From a virus: a stretch of DNA of 42,304 nt. Of this stretch, positions 20,683-30,206 are shown in pieces; position 1 is the stretch's first letter; every line of letters starts with the position of its first letter. A model generated the notes under the pieces. That model did no database searches and had not been told where the DNA came from. It was given only the letters and a program-made list of their open reading frames with translations. Location of the stretch: the IMG/VR virus record IMGVR_UViG_3300028563_000033, positions 1-42,304 of that record; one strand, given 5' to 3'. A program made the translations under genes and the position numbers.

Positions 20683-22572
20683 TCAACTCGCATAATTGCC
20701 AGCGCCGATGATGTCCACAATGACCGCGCAGTCCGCGGGGATTCCGCTGCTGCTTATGTTGTAGACGGTTATTGTGATTGTTCCGTTGGCTGTACCGCTA
20801 AGACCAAACGCAACCGAGACGGTCGAGTTCGATCCGGAGCACATGCCTGTCAGTGCAGTGAGATCTACGGAAACTGCCCAGCTTCCACCAGCGCCAACGT
20901 CATAGATTCGTAAAATCGTGCCGCGATAGGTCCAATCAAAAGCCTGTCCTGTTGCGTTTGAGTCTCTACCAATGACTCGCACGGTGATTGAAGCGTCGGA
21001 ACATCCCCGAACCCCAGTGTCGCCGGTCGGGGCCAGCACGTTGCCTTTCCACACCGACTCAGTGAACCCGAAACTACGAGTTGTATTGTACGGAACCACC
21101 CCCTCAAAGTGCTTGGAGTGCTGCTGGTGAGTCCCTTCGCTGTTGACAACCATTGTCCTGTCGCGCCACGTCAAATTACCGCTAGCGTCCGACTGCGCAA
21201 TGAATCCAGCGGCGGCACCGGTTCGCACCCTCAGCGTAGGCGTATCGACATACGCGCTCGGATCTGTAATTCCGCCCCAGCCAGTGAACCCCGTGTAATC
21301 CATCCAGAAGCGCGGGTGGGTGGGGTCGGATTGATTCGCGAATACCAACGCGCCGCGGATTCCTCCTGTAGTGGAGAGGCTGTTGGCGTGGATATCCCAG
21401 CTAGAGTAAAAACTACCGCCGGCATCACTGAGCACAATACTCGTGTTCCCCGAAGTCCCGTTGATCGTCAGTGCCGGAGTTGCGCTAGCCGCGTTCACAC
21501 TAACTGGCTCGGCAACGGTAACCAGTGAACCGTTATCCGTGATCGACGAGTTACCTAGACCTCCAGAGGTGAACACGGCAACCTTGCCCGCTGTGCCACT
21601 AATGGCGTCAAGCTTGGTCTTGTCTGCCGCTGACATTGAGCCTGCGGCAGAGTCGGTGGCTGGCGAAAGATCTATTTCTGTCCCTGTCTTCGTGAGTGGA
21701 GCGGCTACTGTTATTTCTGTAGCCCCAGAAAGTTGCGCGAAATGCAGAGTGTTGGTGCCCACCACATCGAATCCGCTGGTGTTGGTGCAGTACCAACCTG
21801 TACCGACCGTGCGCACCATGAAATACGCGCCGGCTGCAGCTATCCCCACAGCCATGTCACTGGCGAGAGTCCAGGCGCCAGAGCCCGTCAGATACAACCC
21901 GTTCCCAGTGCTCGTTAGCTGAGCCGTGGCCAACACGCGCATGTTGGGGTTGCTCAGAACAACACCGTCGGAGCTAGTCTTATCTAGGCCAGTTAGTGCA
22001 AAATTCGCAGTTAGTACGCCATCAATGACAGGGTGCGGCGCCAGCCCTTGACGGGAGGCATCGACGTACGCCTTATTGGTGGCAGCCGTCGGATCGGTAG
22101 GCGCACCGATCTGAGTAAGTACCTGACCATTCAAGCTCACCGATCCAGTCGCGCCAGCAAGCGCGCTGTGTACAGCGGAAAATGGCAATGCGTGTATATG
22201 ATCCGCGCCAGCGAAGTCCGCGCTTGTCCCTGCCTCATTGGTTGTTCCGATGTCGGAAGGTGTGCCACGAGTGCAGGGGTGCAGATGGTTCGCCAGCGCC
22301 ACACTATCACCGGACCCCGTGTCACCAGCACTGCCAACGACAATCGCCACCGGATCGCCAGCGGTGAATGTGACGTCGTCTAAATTGACGACCGCAGTCC
22401 CATATTTCTCCCCGCCTGCCGGAGGCTCGTACGTTGCTACCACGCTCCCGCCAAGCAAATTGATCTTGTCCACCGGAGCCGGCAGAGCCACGCCATTGCT
22501 CTCGACCTGTATCGCGCCGGCTCCGCCTTGCAGTAATCGATCGAGATATCCCGCGCCAGATGATTCGCTCAT
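20683..22572 (-). CDS. Large tail fibre protein
   Basis: 629 aa from ATG 22572 (ATGA overlap with the upstream gene). It contains ATNKAYVDASRQGLAPHPVI near residue 180, the motif of phage fibre stalks, and SAADKTKLDAISGTAGKV near 320, another recurrent fibre repeat (ADKTKLDGI type). The C-terminal 150 residues, Gly/Ser/Thr-rich and beta-structured, are the likely trimeric tip. It binds the host surface. A separate chaperone gene is not obvious. Confidence 0.8.
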   Translation of the reverse strand: MSESSGAGYLDRLLQGGAGAIQVESNGVALPAPVDKINLLGGSVVATYEPPAGGEKYGTAVVNLDDVTFTAGDPVAIVVGSAGDTGSGDSVALANHLHPCTRGTPSDIGTTNEAGTSADFAGADHIHALPFSAVHSALAGATGSVSLNGQVLTQIGAPTDPTAATNKAYVDASRQGLAPHPVIDGVLTANFALTGLDKTSSDGVVLSNPNMRVLATAQLTSTGNGLYLTGSGAWTLASDMAVGIAAAGAYFMVRTVGTGWYCTNTSGFDVVGTNTLHFAQLSGATEITVAAPLTKTGTEIDLSPATDSAAGSMSAADKTKLDAISGTAGKVAVFTSGGLGNSSITDNGSLVTVAEPVSVNAASATPALTINGTSGNTSIVLSDAGGSFYSSWDIHANSLSTTGGIRGALVFANQSDPTHPRFWMDYTGFTGWGGITDPSAYVDTPTLRVRTGAAAGFIAQSDASGNLTWRDRTMVVNSEGTHQQHSKHFEGVVPYNTTRSFGFTESVWKGNVLAPTGDTGVRGCSDASITVRVIGRDSNATGQAFDWTYRGTILRIYDVGAGGSWAVSVDLTALTGMCSGSNSTVSVAFGLSGTANGTITITVYNISSSGIPADCAVIVDIIGAGNYAS

Positions 22573-23243
22573 GTCCCTGCTCCAAAGTGGATGATGCTGC
22601 CCCACGCCTGGTTAGCCGTTCCCGTTGTTTCTTCGTTGGGCCAATTGTATTTAGGAGTCGGATCGACCAGTCCGTTGCATACGCTGTAGATTGACAGATT
22701 CGAAGTGGTATTCGCCGACCACGCCCACAGACTCATTGGGACATTGTGCGCGGCGGGCGCAGTGAACAGTAACGACGCCTGGAATTCGAACGGGACAGCG
22801 GTTCCTGACGTGTTGGCGATGGACTCAAAAACTCGAGTATAAGAGGCGCCTGCTATCCGCAGCTGCACGTACGTCAACGACAGGACCGTATCGACCGACA
22901 CAAGATTGATAGGTCCGACATTTACCAGCAGTTGATCGCCGATCTCTACATTCGGACCAACGACGGCTAACGGCGAGCCACTCACGTCGAATATTTGGCG
23001 TGGGGTGTTGTTTACCGTCTGCGGAGACGGGCCCGTGTGAGTGTTGTCCGAGATGCTTTTGCTGAGCCCCGCATAGAAGCCCTTGGCCACTAACGCAGCG
23101 GTCAAGCGTGCATCAATATTAGCCGTTCGATCGGCGAGATCTTCGGTGGCTGCAGCAGAGTTCACTTCGCCGCGCACGTCACCGTCCTCAATCGCGCGAA
23201 CGTTTGCGGGGTAGTTTGCTGGGTTGCCGGGTATATTGATCAT
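22569..23243 (-). CDS. Tail fibre-connecting structural protein
   Basis: 224 aa starting MINIPGNPANYPANVRAIED. The N-terminal part (VNSAAATEDLADRTANIDAR) is helical, as in fibre-attachment proteins; the rest is beta-rich (VGDQLLVNVGPINLVSVDTV-like strands). It lies between the tail protein I-like baseplate gene and the large fibre with ATGA overlaps on both sides, so it probably joins the fibre to the baseplate or is a short second fibre. Confidence 0.55.
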   Translation of the reverse strand: MINIPGNPANYPANVRAIEDGDVRGEVNSAAATEDLADRTANIDARLTAALVAKGFYAGLSKSISDNTHTGPSPQTVNNTPRQIFDVSGSPLAVVGPNVEIGDQLLVNVGPINLVSVDTVLSLTYVQLRIAGASYTRVFESIANTSGTAVPFEFQASLLFTAPAAHNVPMSLWAWSANTTSNLSIYSVCNGLVDPTPKYNWPNEETTGTANQAWGSIIHFGAGT

Positions 23244-23995
23244 TGGTAGACCCTGTCTCCCGCCAGGTACGCAGCGTGCGGGTTACGATGACTCATCACG
23301 TTCCACGTGCCGTCGGGCTGTTGCGCGTTCCACGTGGTTTCATTCCACACCACAATGGTGTGCATGTGCCGAATGTTGCCGGAGCCCTGCGAGCGAATCA
23401 GACTCGCGATGCCTTGCACCGTACCGTACACGGTACCCGTGAGAGCATCGCCAATCGGACCGATCCCCCACGTGCCGCCGTCTCCGCACCTTCCACCGGC
23501 GGAACCGAACACACCATCGTCGGTCCAGAACGGTGGCTCATAGATGATCAACCAGAACCGAGCCGGGAGGTTCAGACCATCCCAATTCCACGCCATTGAG
23601 CCAATCGTTACCGTGCCGGAGTTCCAGTCCCAGTAGCGGCCACCGTTGAACACGACCCGCATGTGCAGCGGGAAGGGTGTACAGTACGCCGCTACTTGCT
23701 GCATCTGTCCCAACGGGTGCCCGAGTAGTCGCTTAGAATCGAGCCACAGCAGCAGCCGGGCGACTATCTGATCGTCCGTCTCATTGGGACCGCGCAGCAC
23801 GTCACGGTCACGGCACAGCTGCGGAATAGCGGTCGGATTGAACCCAGGGAAACGCGAGGTGAGCGCTTGCTTTGCTGCTTCGCCGAACGCGTCAGCCACC
23901 AGAATCATCGAGTAAATGAAGCGCGCGCCCCAAAACCCCTTGAGCCACCGAGGTAGGTCCTTGAAGATCGAATCGCGGAAGGTAAGGAGCTCCAT
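23240..23995 (-). CDS. Baseplate protein, tail protein I-like
   Basis: 251 aa. The N-terminal half (FKDLPRWLKGFWGARFIYSM, then RGPNETDDQIVARLLLWLDS) and the position right after a gpJ-like protein fit the P2 gpI/Mu gp48 group of baseplate wedge proteins. The C-terminal half is Trp/Gly/Asn-rich (YWDWNSGTVTIGSMAWNWDG, PDGTWNVMSHRN) and probably faces the fibres. It shares a TAATG junction with the upstream gene. Confidence 0.7.
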   Translation of the reverse strand: MELLTFRDSIFKDLPRWLKGFWGARFIYSMILVADAFGEAAKQALTSRFPGFNPTAIPQLCRDRDVLRGPNETDDQIVARLLLWLDSKRLLGHPLGQMQQVAAYCTPFPLHMRVVFNGGRYWDWNSGTVTIGSMAWNWDGLNLPARFWLIIYEPPFWTDDGVFGSAGGRCGDGGTWGIGPIGDALTGTVYGTVQGIASLIRSQGSGNIRHMHTIVVWNETTWNAQQPDGTWNVMSHRNPHAAYLAGDRVYQ

Positions 23996-25182
23996 TAAGT
24001 CCTCACCACAATATTGACCTGCGCAGTCACGTCACCGAGCACTGGGACCCCGTTGACAGGGCAAGACACATCGGCTGCAAGATTACTGATCACAGTGTGG
24101 AACGTGTCATCGGGAAACACCGTCTTGATAGTGCCGCGAATGTCGTCCACAAATACCCAGCCAACATCGGGAGCGCTCGGTAGACGGTCACCGCCAATTG
24201 TGCGAGTAGCAAACGACTCTTGAAGAGCCAGCAAGATGTCCGCCTGGCAATCGCGGCTAGACTTACCGACGCTCGAGTAAATCCAGACTTGGTATACGAC
24301 ATTGATCGCAATGTTGACCGTGCTGATGATGGCTATCGTGCCTCCTGGCGGAACAACGTGCGTATACAGGTAGTAGCTAAGCGCTCCGAGGTCGGTGCTC
24401 GTGTCGTTCACGTTGCCAGGGACATTCCCCGAATCGGTGGCGACATAGATATGACACGACGCATCCCCGGGACCCGCGACCACTCGAGTGCGGGTCACTC
24501 CGATGGGACTGCCATCAAGACGCGTTGCAGTCTTCGCGTAGTACGAATAGGCGCCGAATGGTCCGTTATCGGACAGCGTTGCCAGCTTCTCTTTGCAGCG
24601 TTGCTCGAGGGCCGTATCACTCTCAGCGTCGCTAGCCACGAGCGAACCGGCGTTGCTACAAGTGACCTTGAGCATCCTCGGACTGACAATCGTGTCGATT
24701 GCGCCCGGGCCCGAGTTTGATGCGCTGCCCGCCTCGAGCGCCTTGAAGTTCAGTGACTGTGAACCCGCGCCACTCAATGACAGCGGCTCCGTGTTCACGT
24801 ACTGCTTGCCCGTCGTAGAATTCTTGACGGTCACCTTGCCGGCGGCAAACGAGTACACGCCGCCGCCAGCATTGGTGAGCGTGACGGGATTGCTCGCGAA
24901 CGTCGCTGGGTTGCGGTCAACGTTGTAGACGTACAGAGCAACCGCGGTTTTCCACGAGCCTGAACTGAGCCCCAAGAACCCCAGGTTGCACAAGTTAGCA
25001 ATCAGCATCGATAGCGGCGACAGGATGACAGCCACCGCAGCAACGATCGTTCGAACGACTGCGCCCGGCTTCCAGGTGGTCGTGTTGACTCCCACCCTTC
25101 CCATCAGGTTGTAGACGCACTGCTTGCACTGCGCGACCGTGAGACCCTGCGCTAGCTCGCTAAGAGGAATAAATGCACTCAT
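23995..25182 (-). CDS. Baseplate J-like protein
   Basis: 395 aa, the wedge protein of contractile tails (P2 gpJ/Mu gp47 family). The typical pattern is seen: hydrophobic N-terminal helices (LSPLSMLIANLCNLGFLGLS), SNAGSLVASDAESDTALEQR followed by KEKLATL, and the C-terminal TVNIAINVVYQVWIYSSVGK region. It bridges the gp25-like protein and tail protein I. ATGA overlap with the upstream gene. Confidence 0.88.
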   Translation of the reverse strand: MSAFIPLSELAQGLTVAQCKQCVYNLMGRVGVNTTTWKPGAVVRTIVAAVAVILSPLSMLIANLCNLGFLGLSSGSWKTAVALYVYNVDRNPATFASNPVTLTNAGGGVYSFAAGKVTVKNSTTGKQYVNTEPLSLSGAGSQSLNFKALEAGSASNSGPGAIDTIVSPRMLKVTCSNAGSLVASDAESDTALEQRCKEKLATLSDNGPFGAYSYYAKTATRLDGSPIGVTRTRVVAGPGDASCHIYVATDSGNVPGNVNDTSTDLGALSYYLYTHVVPPGGTIAIISTVNIAINVVYQVWIYSSVGKSSRDCQADILLALQESFATRTIGGDRLPSAPDVGWVFVDDIRGTIKTVFPDDTFHTVISNLAADVSCPVNGVPVLGDVTAQVNIVVRT

Positions 25183-25715
25183 GACGCCATGTCCTCCGCG
25201 AGCTGGCTCGCGCTCGTTAGTGTCTCGGTCAAACTGTAGGTCTTCCCGCTGTACAGCTCACCATCGATCGAAATGTCAAAGGCATCGGTTCCGGTGTCGT
25301 CCTTGCCGAGGTACGTGATCACGCACTGACAGGACTTTACTCGGTCGTCTTTCAAACACTCCGCAGCGAGCAAGTCTTGCTCGGCCATGATCTCCACCAT
25401 GGTCATGTCAGCGCTTAGAAACGCCATCACGTCACGGCCATAGTCCGGATCCTCACCGAGGTAGCTCAATGTCCCATGTTGCGTAGTGATGCGACGTAGC
25501 AGCGCTTGCGATACGCCCTCCGGAGAATTCTCGTCAACCTCGTCGAAGTTCGCCGTCAGATCCGTGTCACACGACAGATCGCGACCGTAGCCGAGATCAC
25601 CCGTGGGAGCAGCAACGATCACCGCTGGGACGCCATCAGGTTCGATGATGAGTCCCGCCTGCACGTCCGCGACGTACTGGTCAGTTGCCGCCTGGATGTC
25701 GTCGAGCAAAGTCAT
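25179..25715 (-). CDS. Baseplate wedge, gp25/gpW-like
   Basis: 178 aa. GRDLSCDTDLTANFDEVDEN followed by SPEGVSQALLRRITTQHGTL and YGRDVMAFL matches the gp25-like wedge family, whose members start tail sheath polymerisation. It precedes the gpJ-like gene as in P2 and Mu. The C-terminal 80 residues carry an extra beta domain (FDISIDGELYSGKTYSLTET). Confidence 0.75.
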   Translation of the reverse strand: MTLLDDIQAATDQYVADVQAGLIIEPDGVPAVIVAAPTGDLGYGRDLSCDTDLTANFDEVDENSPEGVSQALLRRITTQHGTLSYLGEDPDYGRDVMAFLSADMTMVEIMAEQDLLAAECLKDDRVKSCQCVITYLGKDDTGTDAFDISIDGELYSGKTYSLTETLTSASQLAEDMAS

Positions 25716-26191
25716 TTGACGAACACCTTTCCCATGGCGGTAAAAGTCCCAGGGTACCGCGTCGCGAACACGAGCGCGTTGATGTGGTCCGTCCCGCTCC
25801 CGCCTGGAAGACCAGCTCCAATTGCGCCGTTGAGTTCACCCGCGGCACTGGCGGCAGCGCCGTCGTACACGAAGGCCTCGACACCAGCCGCACCGAAAGC
25901 CGTTTGCAAGTCGAGAATGAGCTGCAACTGCGCCTGCAGCTGGGCAATGACGCTCGCGTTGGCCGCGACGTTGAACTTCACGCTGGGGGGCTGCAATGCG
26001 AGCGCCGCAGCAACGCGCCCCACAGCAGCAACGCGAGCGCCAAGACTTGGCAGCTTCACTGCCAGGGCACCGCTCACTCGCAGCGCGCCAGCAAGCTGAC
26101 CTCGCAATCGTGGAATGACGCCTGCGAGCATCGATACCATGGTCGGCATCAGTCCACCAACAGAGTACGAGCCAAGGTAACGGACGGTCAT
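25712..26191 (-). CDS. Hypothetical baseplate protein
   Basis: 159 aa, Ala/Leu/Gly-rich, with a helical middle (VIAQLQAQLQLILDLQTAFG) and a C-terminal strand region (INALVFATRYPGTFTAMGKV). Wedged between the hub/spike gene and the gp25-like gene with ATGA overlaps on both sides, so it is very probably a tail component. The first 60 residues are unusually Ala-rich and repetitive (RGQLAGALRVSGALAVKLPS). No family recognised. Confidence 0.6.
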   Translation of the reverse strand: MTVRYLGSYSVGGLMPTMVSMLAGVIPRLRGQLAGALRVSGALAVKLPSLGARVAAVGRVAAALALQPPSVKFNVAANASVIAQLQAQLQLILDLQTAFGAAGVEAFVYDGAAASAAGELNGAIGAGLPGGSGTDHINALVFATRYPGTFTAMGKVFVK

Positions 26192-27477
26192 TCGATCGCC
26201 CCCTTGTCCGAGGCTGACAGAATGTAACCAAGCAGCGGATCGGCCTTTGGCGGCAAGATGGTCGGAGGGGTCGGATCATCCACAATCGTCACGACGTCCG
26301 AGAATGAACACAAGTAAGGAACGCCAGCCATCACCACCGGAACCGTCCCCGTGGGTGACCCCAGTGCCAGCGCAGGAGCCGTGTACGCGCCCGCCATTGG
26401 CCCCAGACTCAACGTGATAACAGTCCCCGGTCCACCTGAAGTGATCAGATCGGACATGCGCGCGATACCCGAGACCTTATCCGGGTCACCCGCTGGCCAC
26501 CCCGACACATATGGCATCGTACAGTCGCCCTCGTCGAACGCGACGCGAACGATCGTCCCCTCGTCAGGAGTGGACACGGCACTGGCAATGCCAGCGACTT
26601 GAGAGACAGGCAGCACATCCGGGAGTCCCGATATCGGACGCACCGCCTGAAGTTGTAACCGCTTATCCGAATCGACCGAAACGACTCGGTAGCGGTAGGT
26701 GCCGTAGAGTCGCTTTGACTCCCGCTGCGCCAGCAACGCAGCAACGGCACGGCCCAGGCGCGACTGTGACAACTCATCGCCACCAGTCCACGCAAAGACG
26801 CGGCACTTGCCGGAGCCAGTCTCTTTATCCACCTCGACCGTCAGTCGCATCTCACGGACCGTTTGAGGCTCGGTGAGCCGGTCCTTGAGAATCGCACCGA
26901 CCCACAGACTTGCCGGGTCATCGACCGCCAGCTCAGCTATCCGAGTGAGAGGCGAGTAGTTCAGCAGGTTGTACGAACCCGCGGTCGGTTCAAAAGTAGT
27001 GCGCTGCCCCGCCTGCGTGACGCCCTGCGTGTCCACCCACCAGATACGACCATCGCCAAGGGCCTGTTCTAGAACACTGCTTGCCGTGGCAATGCGGCGG
27101 ACGAAGTGGGTTTCTAGGGTGGGCTCGGCAGGATCGAAGGAACCCAAGGTCTCGCCGGCAATCTGAGCCGCGTCGAGCGCCACCGCTTCGGCACTGACAC
27201 CAGCGTCGTCCGCGTAGTCCTGCGGCTCACACGGGTTGCCCCAGCCACCAGCGCCGCCCACGATGCGCAGGGAGCGCGCCAGGGCAAACGAGCCCGTGTA
27301 CGATGGCAGCACGGTGCCGTGGAGCTCGAGGGAGCCCAGCCGCACCACCACAGCGCCCGACAGGTCGTCCGTCGTATCGTCGAGCACGGCATCAACGAAC
27401 CACGCCCCGCCCCATGGCACGAACAGCTCAAGCCGCGTGCAGTGCTTCTCACCGATCGAAACGAAGAAGTCAGTCAT
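26188..27477 (-). CDS. Tail hub/spike protein, gpD-gpV-like fusion
   Basis: 429 aa. Residues about 1-280 are hub-like (phage gpD/gp27 type: beta-rich, LELFVPWGGAWFVDAVLDDT). From about 285 an OB-fold of the gp5/gpV kind follows: VSQVAGIASAVSTPDEGTIV, then RVAFDEGDCTMPYVSGWPAG, and a short Pro/Ala-rich end. It closes the tail tube and carries the membrane-piercing tip. In P2 hub and spike are separate genes; here they appear as one, as in some Mu-like tails. Confidence 0.75.
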   Translation of the reverse strand: MTDFFVSIGEKHCTRLELFVPWGGAWFVDAVLDDTTDDLSGAVVVRLGSLELHGTVLPSYTGSFALARSLRIVGGAGGWGNPCEPQDYADDAGVSAEAVALDAAQIAGETLGSFDPAEPTLETHFVRRIATASSVLEQALGDGRIWWVDTQGVTQAGQRTTFEPTAGSYNLLNYSPLTRIAELAVDDPASLWVGAILKDRLTEPQTVREMRLTVEVDKETGSGKCRVFAWTGGDELSQSRLGRAVAALLAQRESKRLYGTYRYRVVSVDSDKRLQLQAVRPISGLPDVLPVSQVAGIASAVSTPDEGTIVRVAFDEGDCTMPYVSGWPAGDPDKVSGIARMSDLITSGGPGTVITLSLGPMAGAYTAPALALGSPTGTVPVVMAGVPYLCSFSDVVTIVDDPTPPTILPPKADPLLGYILSASDKGAIE

Positions 27478-28064
27478 CGCGGAGCCCCCGGTGCGCTGGG
27501 TGCGAGTTTTCCGACCTGGCCCGGGTCAAGTAACTGATCGGTCAAATCCTTGATGCGCTTGTCGAGCGGGTCGAGCGGGCTATCTTGCGAGGCCTCAAGC
27601 TTCGCAGACGCCGCACGAGGCTTAGTCACTATCTGCACGAACTCGATGGGCACGATGTAAACGCCCTTGGTACCCGCCGGCTCCTCTTGGGGTTCGTTCT
27701 CCACCATGCACGACGTAATGCCGAGCGGCACCAATTGCGGGTGCCAAATGGTCATCGCCAGCGCCGGATCGTAATTGGTGCTCGATGCACTATTGACCGC
27801 ACCACGACGCGGTACCGTGTTGATCAAGACTCGCCACGTCTGCCAATCTTCCCAGTCCTGAACGCTGGCAAGAATCAAGTTCGTCTTGAAGTGAGCCAGC
27901 TTGCGACCAAAAAACACCACGAACGCAAAGTCGATTCCGTACCCGCGACGCTCATCAATTGCGCGAGCGATAGAGGCGCCCACCGGTCCGACACACACGC
28001 CCGGGCTCCAATTGTTGGCCAGCTTGAACTTGTTGACCGGGTTGCGGATAGGGTCCCAGCTCAT
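27474..28064 (-). CDS. Tail tip/LysM-type connector
   Basis: 196 aa starting MSWDPIRNPVNKFKLANNWS. VFFGRKLAHFKTNLILASVQ and VYIVPIEFVQIVTKPRA resemble the beta-rich tail connector (Mu gp43-like/DNA circularisation N-domain) proteins found between tape measure and hub. The C-terminal 45 residues are helical and Pro-rich. ATGA overlaps link it to both neighbours. Confidence 0.6.
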   Translation of the reverse strand: MSWDPIRNPVNKFKLANNWSPGVCVGPVGASIARAIDERRGYGIDFAFVVFFGRKLAHFKTNLILASVQDWEDWQTWRVLINTVPRRGAVNSASSTNYDPALAMTIWHPQLVPLGITSCMVENEPQEEPAGTKGVYIVPIEFVQIVTKPRAASAKLEASQDSPLDPLDKRIKDLTDQLLDPGQVGKLAPSAPGAPR

Positions 28065-29995
28065 GCCGCTGCTCCCTGCTGAATCGTGAGACCCTCGAGT
28101 GCTTGCGCAATCAGATCAGTAAGTTCACCGATCGACAGCGTCACCTTATCCGACTTGCTCAATCCGTGCAGGTGCAGCTGACCGATCGTCGGATGCGCTT
28201 GACCGCCACCGGATGACGCGCGTCCCCCACCTCCAAACGCGGCACCACGAGCGCCGAAGCCAGCAGCACCGCCAGCATCGAACGTAGCGCGCTGAATGTC
28301 GCGAGTCGTCCGCACGAGCTCCGGTTGACCCTTTTTCATGCCGATCCCCTGACCCGCAGTTAAGTTGAGCCCGAGACGTTCCCATTTCTTCGAAGGGGAA
28401 TGACTCTCTTGCTCTTTCTTCGCTGCATCATTGGCGGCACGTTGGGCAGCACGGGCAGCTTCGATTAGCGCTGGCTTTCCTTTTTCGATTCCGTCAATGA
28501 GCCCCTGGATCATGTTGAATCCAACGCCCATGGTGTCGCTACCATGTACGAGCTGCTTATAGGCTGCGTCCGCTGCATCATCCGCGGCTTGCCAAGCCTT
28601 GTCCTGATTACCGATCCCGCCGTGGAACGTGACCGCCTGCATCAACTTGCCAGCGACCTGTGCAAAACGAATCACAGTCGTAAGACCGTCAGCAAGCACT
28701 AGCGTGGCCTGGCCAGCGCGAAGAATTCCCACCGCGAGGCTTGCTACACCGTTGATAGCCGTCTCGAGCAGCTGTCCAGCGTCCCCGAGTCCAAGGTTCT
28801 TGAATGACAGTACACCCTTGAGTGTCTTGAACTTGATCGCCGCCTCGAGGGCTACGATGGTCACGCCCTGCAGAAACCGCTTTACCGTTAGCGATCCCTT
28901 TTCAGCACTGGACGACAGCGGGTCGAAGAACGTGCCAAAGATTGCGCGCCACGCCTTCGATGTCTCGGTGCCCTTGCTGAACAGCCCGAGCACGTTGTGC
29001 AGTCCGCGCAGCAGCGGCTCAACCTTCAGACCCGTGAATAGCTGCGTGAACCCATAACGGGCTTTGGCGATCTGCACAGGCAGCGCCAACATTTGCTGCT
29101 GCACAATCGGTCCGAACTTGGACTTCATGATCGCCGCGGCACCCGTCACACTGCGCCCGAACATGGCAGCGCCCGCTACCATGTTGATGCCCATCTGCCG
29201 TCCCTCGTCACCCGCAGCGGCCTCGCCTAGTGCCACGGCCTCTAGCGATTGCTTGAGCGCGTTGCCACGCAGTCCGAATCGATAAAGCTCGGCATTGAGT
29301 GCGACGACACGATCGCGCGTGATTGGCACCGCATTCGAAACATCGTCGATCGCGGTCTGCATCTGCGCAGCGTTACCCGGCGCGCGCTGCATGATGCCGA
29401 AGAACCCGCGCCACACTTTGGTCATGCCCTCGATCGAGAGCCGTTCAGAGCGGTACGCGTCCGCCGATGAGACAGCCATCTTGGCGAGTCCGATAACACT
29501 CTTCGCAACCGCCAAGTCGAACACGACCAAAGCAGCAACAGCGGCCAGTGTCACGCCGATAAGTCCAGCCCTACCGAGAGTGCCGACAAGTGTTTGCGTC
29601 TTCGATGTCAGCCCAGAGACGGGACCACCAGCAATCGAAGCACCAGCTGCAAGTGCCGAGAGCCCCGACGACGCGCCTTTCGCGGCCGCCGTGGTTTTCT
29701 TCATCGCTTCGGTTGCAATGCCAAGTCCCCCCTTCATACCGAGCAAAGCAACTGTCTTCTGACCAATTACTTTCCTCTCTTCGAGCATGCGATTCTTCAG
29801 ATCGACCCCCATCTTGGTCGTCTGCAGCCCGGCAGTCTTCAGGCCCTTGTAGGCCAGCTGCATCTTGTTGAGCGAGAGGAATTCCTTGTCGAGTTCACCG
29901 CGCAGCTTCTCAATGGTCTTAGCCTGAGCCTGCGTTTCAGGAACGCCCTCGGCTTTCAACTCCGTAACGAATACTGCGCGGTTCTCGTCAGCCAT
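28061..29995 (-). CDS. Tail tape measure protein
   Basis: 644 aa, Ala/Lys-rich and mainly helical, with hydrophobic segments near 155-190 (LAAVAALVVFDLAVAKSVIG) that may become membrane-inserted on infection. It contains the SPSKKWERLGLNLTAGQGIG stretch near residue 535 that recurs near the C-terminus of phage tape measures (HSPSKxxxxLG), followed by a Gly-rich end. At about 0.15 nm per residue it predicts a tail near 95-100 nm. It follows the tail chaperone as in nearly all long-tailed phages. Confidence 0.9.
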   Translation of the reverse strand: MADENRAVFVTELKAEGVPETQAQAKTIEKLRGELDKEFLSLNKMQLAYKGLKTAGLQTTKMGVDLKNRMLEERKVIGQKTVALLGMKGGLGIATEAMKKTTAAAKGASSGLSALAAGASIAGGPVSGLTSKTQTLVGTLGRAGLIGVTLAAVAALVVFDLAVAKSVIGLAKMAVSSADAYRSERLSIEGMTKVWRGFFGIMQRAPGNAAQMQTAIDDVSNAVPITRDRVVALNAELYRFGLRGNALKQSLEAVALGEAAAGDEGRQMGINMVAGAAMFGRSVTGAAAIMKSKFGPIVQQQMLALPVQIAKARYGFTQLFTGLKVEPLLRGLHNVLGLFSKGTETSKAWRAIFGTFFDPLSSSAEKGSLTVKRFLQGVTIVALEAAIKFKTLKGVLSFKNLGLGDAGQLLETAINGVASLAVGILRAGQATLVLADGLTTVIRFAQVAGKLMQAVTFHGGIGNQDKAWQAADDAADAAYKQLVHGSDTMGVGFNMIQGLIDGIEKGKPALIEAARAAQRAANDAAKKEQESHSPSKKWERLGLNLTAGQGIGMKKGQPELVRTTRDIQRATFDAGGAAGFGARGAAFGGGGRASSGGGQAHPTIGQLHLHGLSKSDKVTLSIGELTDLIAQALEGLTIQQGAAA

Positions 29996-30206
29996 GCAGG
30001 CCCCCCACAGCAGACGCTAGGCCTTGCATGCCTTCAGCGACTTTATGCAGTGATTGGATTGCGTCTGCCACGATTAGAGCTCCGACCTGTTGCCGAACCC
30101 AACGCTCATCTTCTAACGACGGCTCGATGCCGAAGAATTCGAGCAGGTATTCGGCTGCTACCGCTGGGTTCTCAAACGCGTCCTGACGAGCCTCCGCTAT
30201 TTTCCC
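29988..30206 (-). CDS. Predicted -1 frameshift extension of tail chaperone
   Basis: The tail chaperone frame ends TTG-GGA-AAA-TAG, containing the heptamer GGGAAAA (30200-30206) in the X-XXY-YYZ register. One base back, the frame is open for 70 codons, from ATA-GCG-GAG down to a TGA at 29988-29990, 8 bp inside the tape measure gene. The encoded sequence (IAEARQDAFENPAVAAEYLL, then EFFGIEPSLEDERWVRQQVG) is helical and protein-like. This is the gpG/gpGT arrangement of lambda and many other long-tailed phages. The fusion product would be about 207 aa. Confidence 0.85.
   Translation of the reverse strand, partial: GKIAEARQDAFENPAVAAEYLLEFFGIEPSLEDERWVRQQVGALIVADAIQSLHKVAEGMQGLASAVGGLHG

Noticed and set aside
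16889-22572. Diversity-generating retroelement targeting tail fibres
   Set aside because: No reverse transcriptase gene and no template/variable repeat pair could be recognised in the window.
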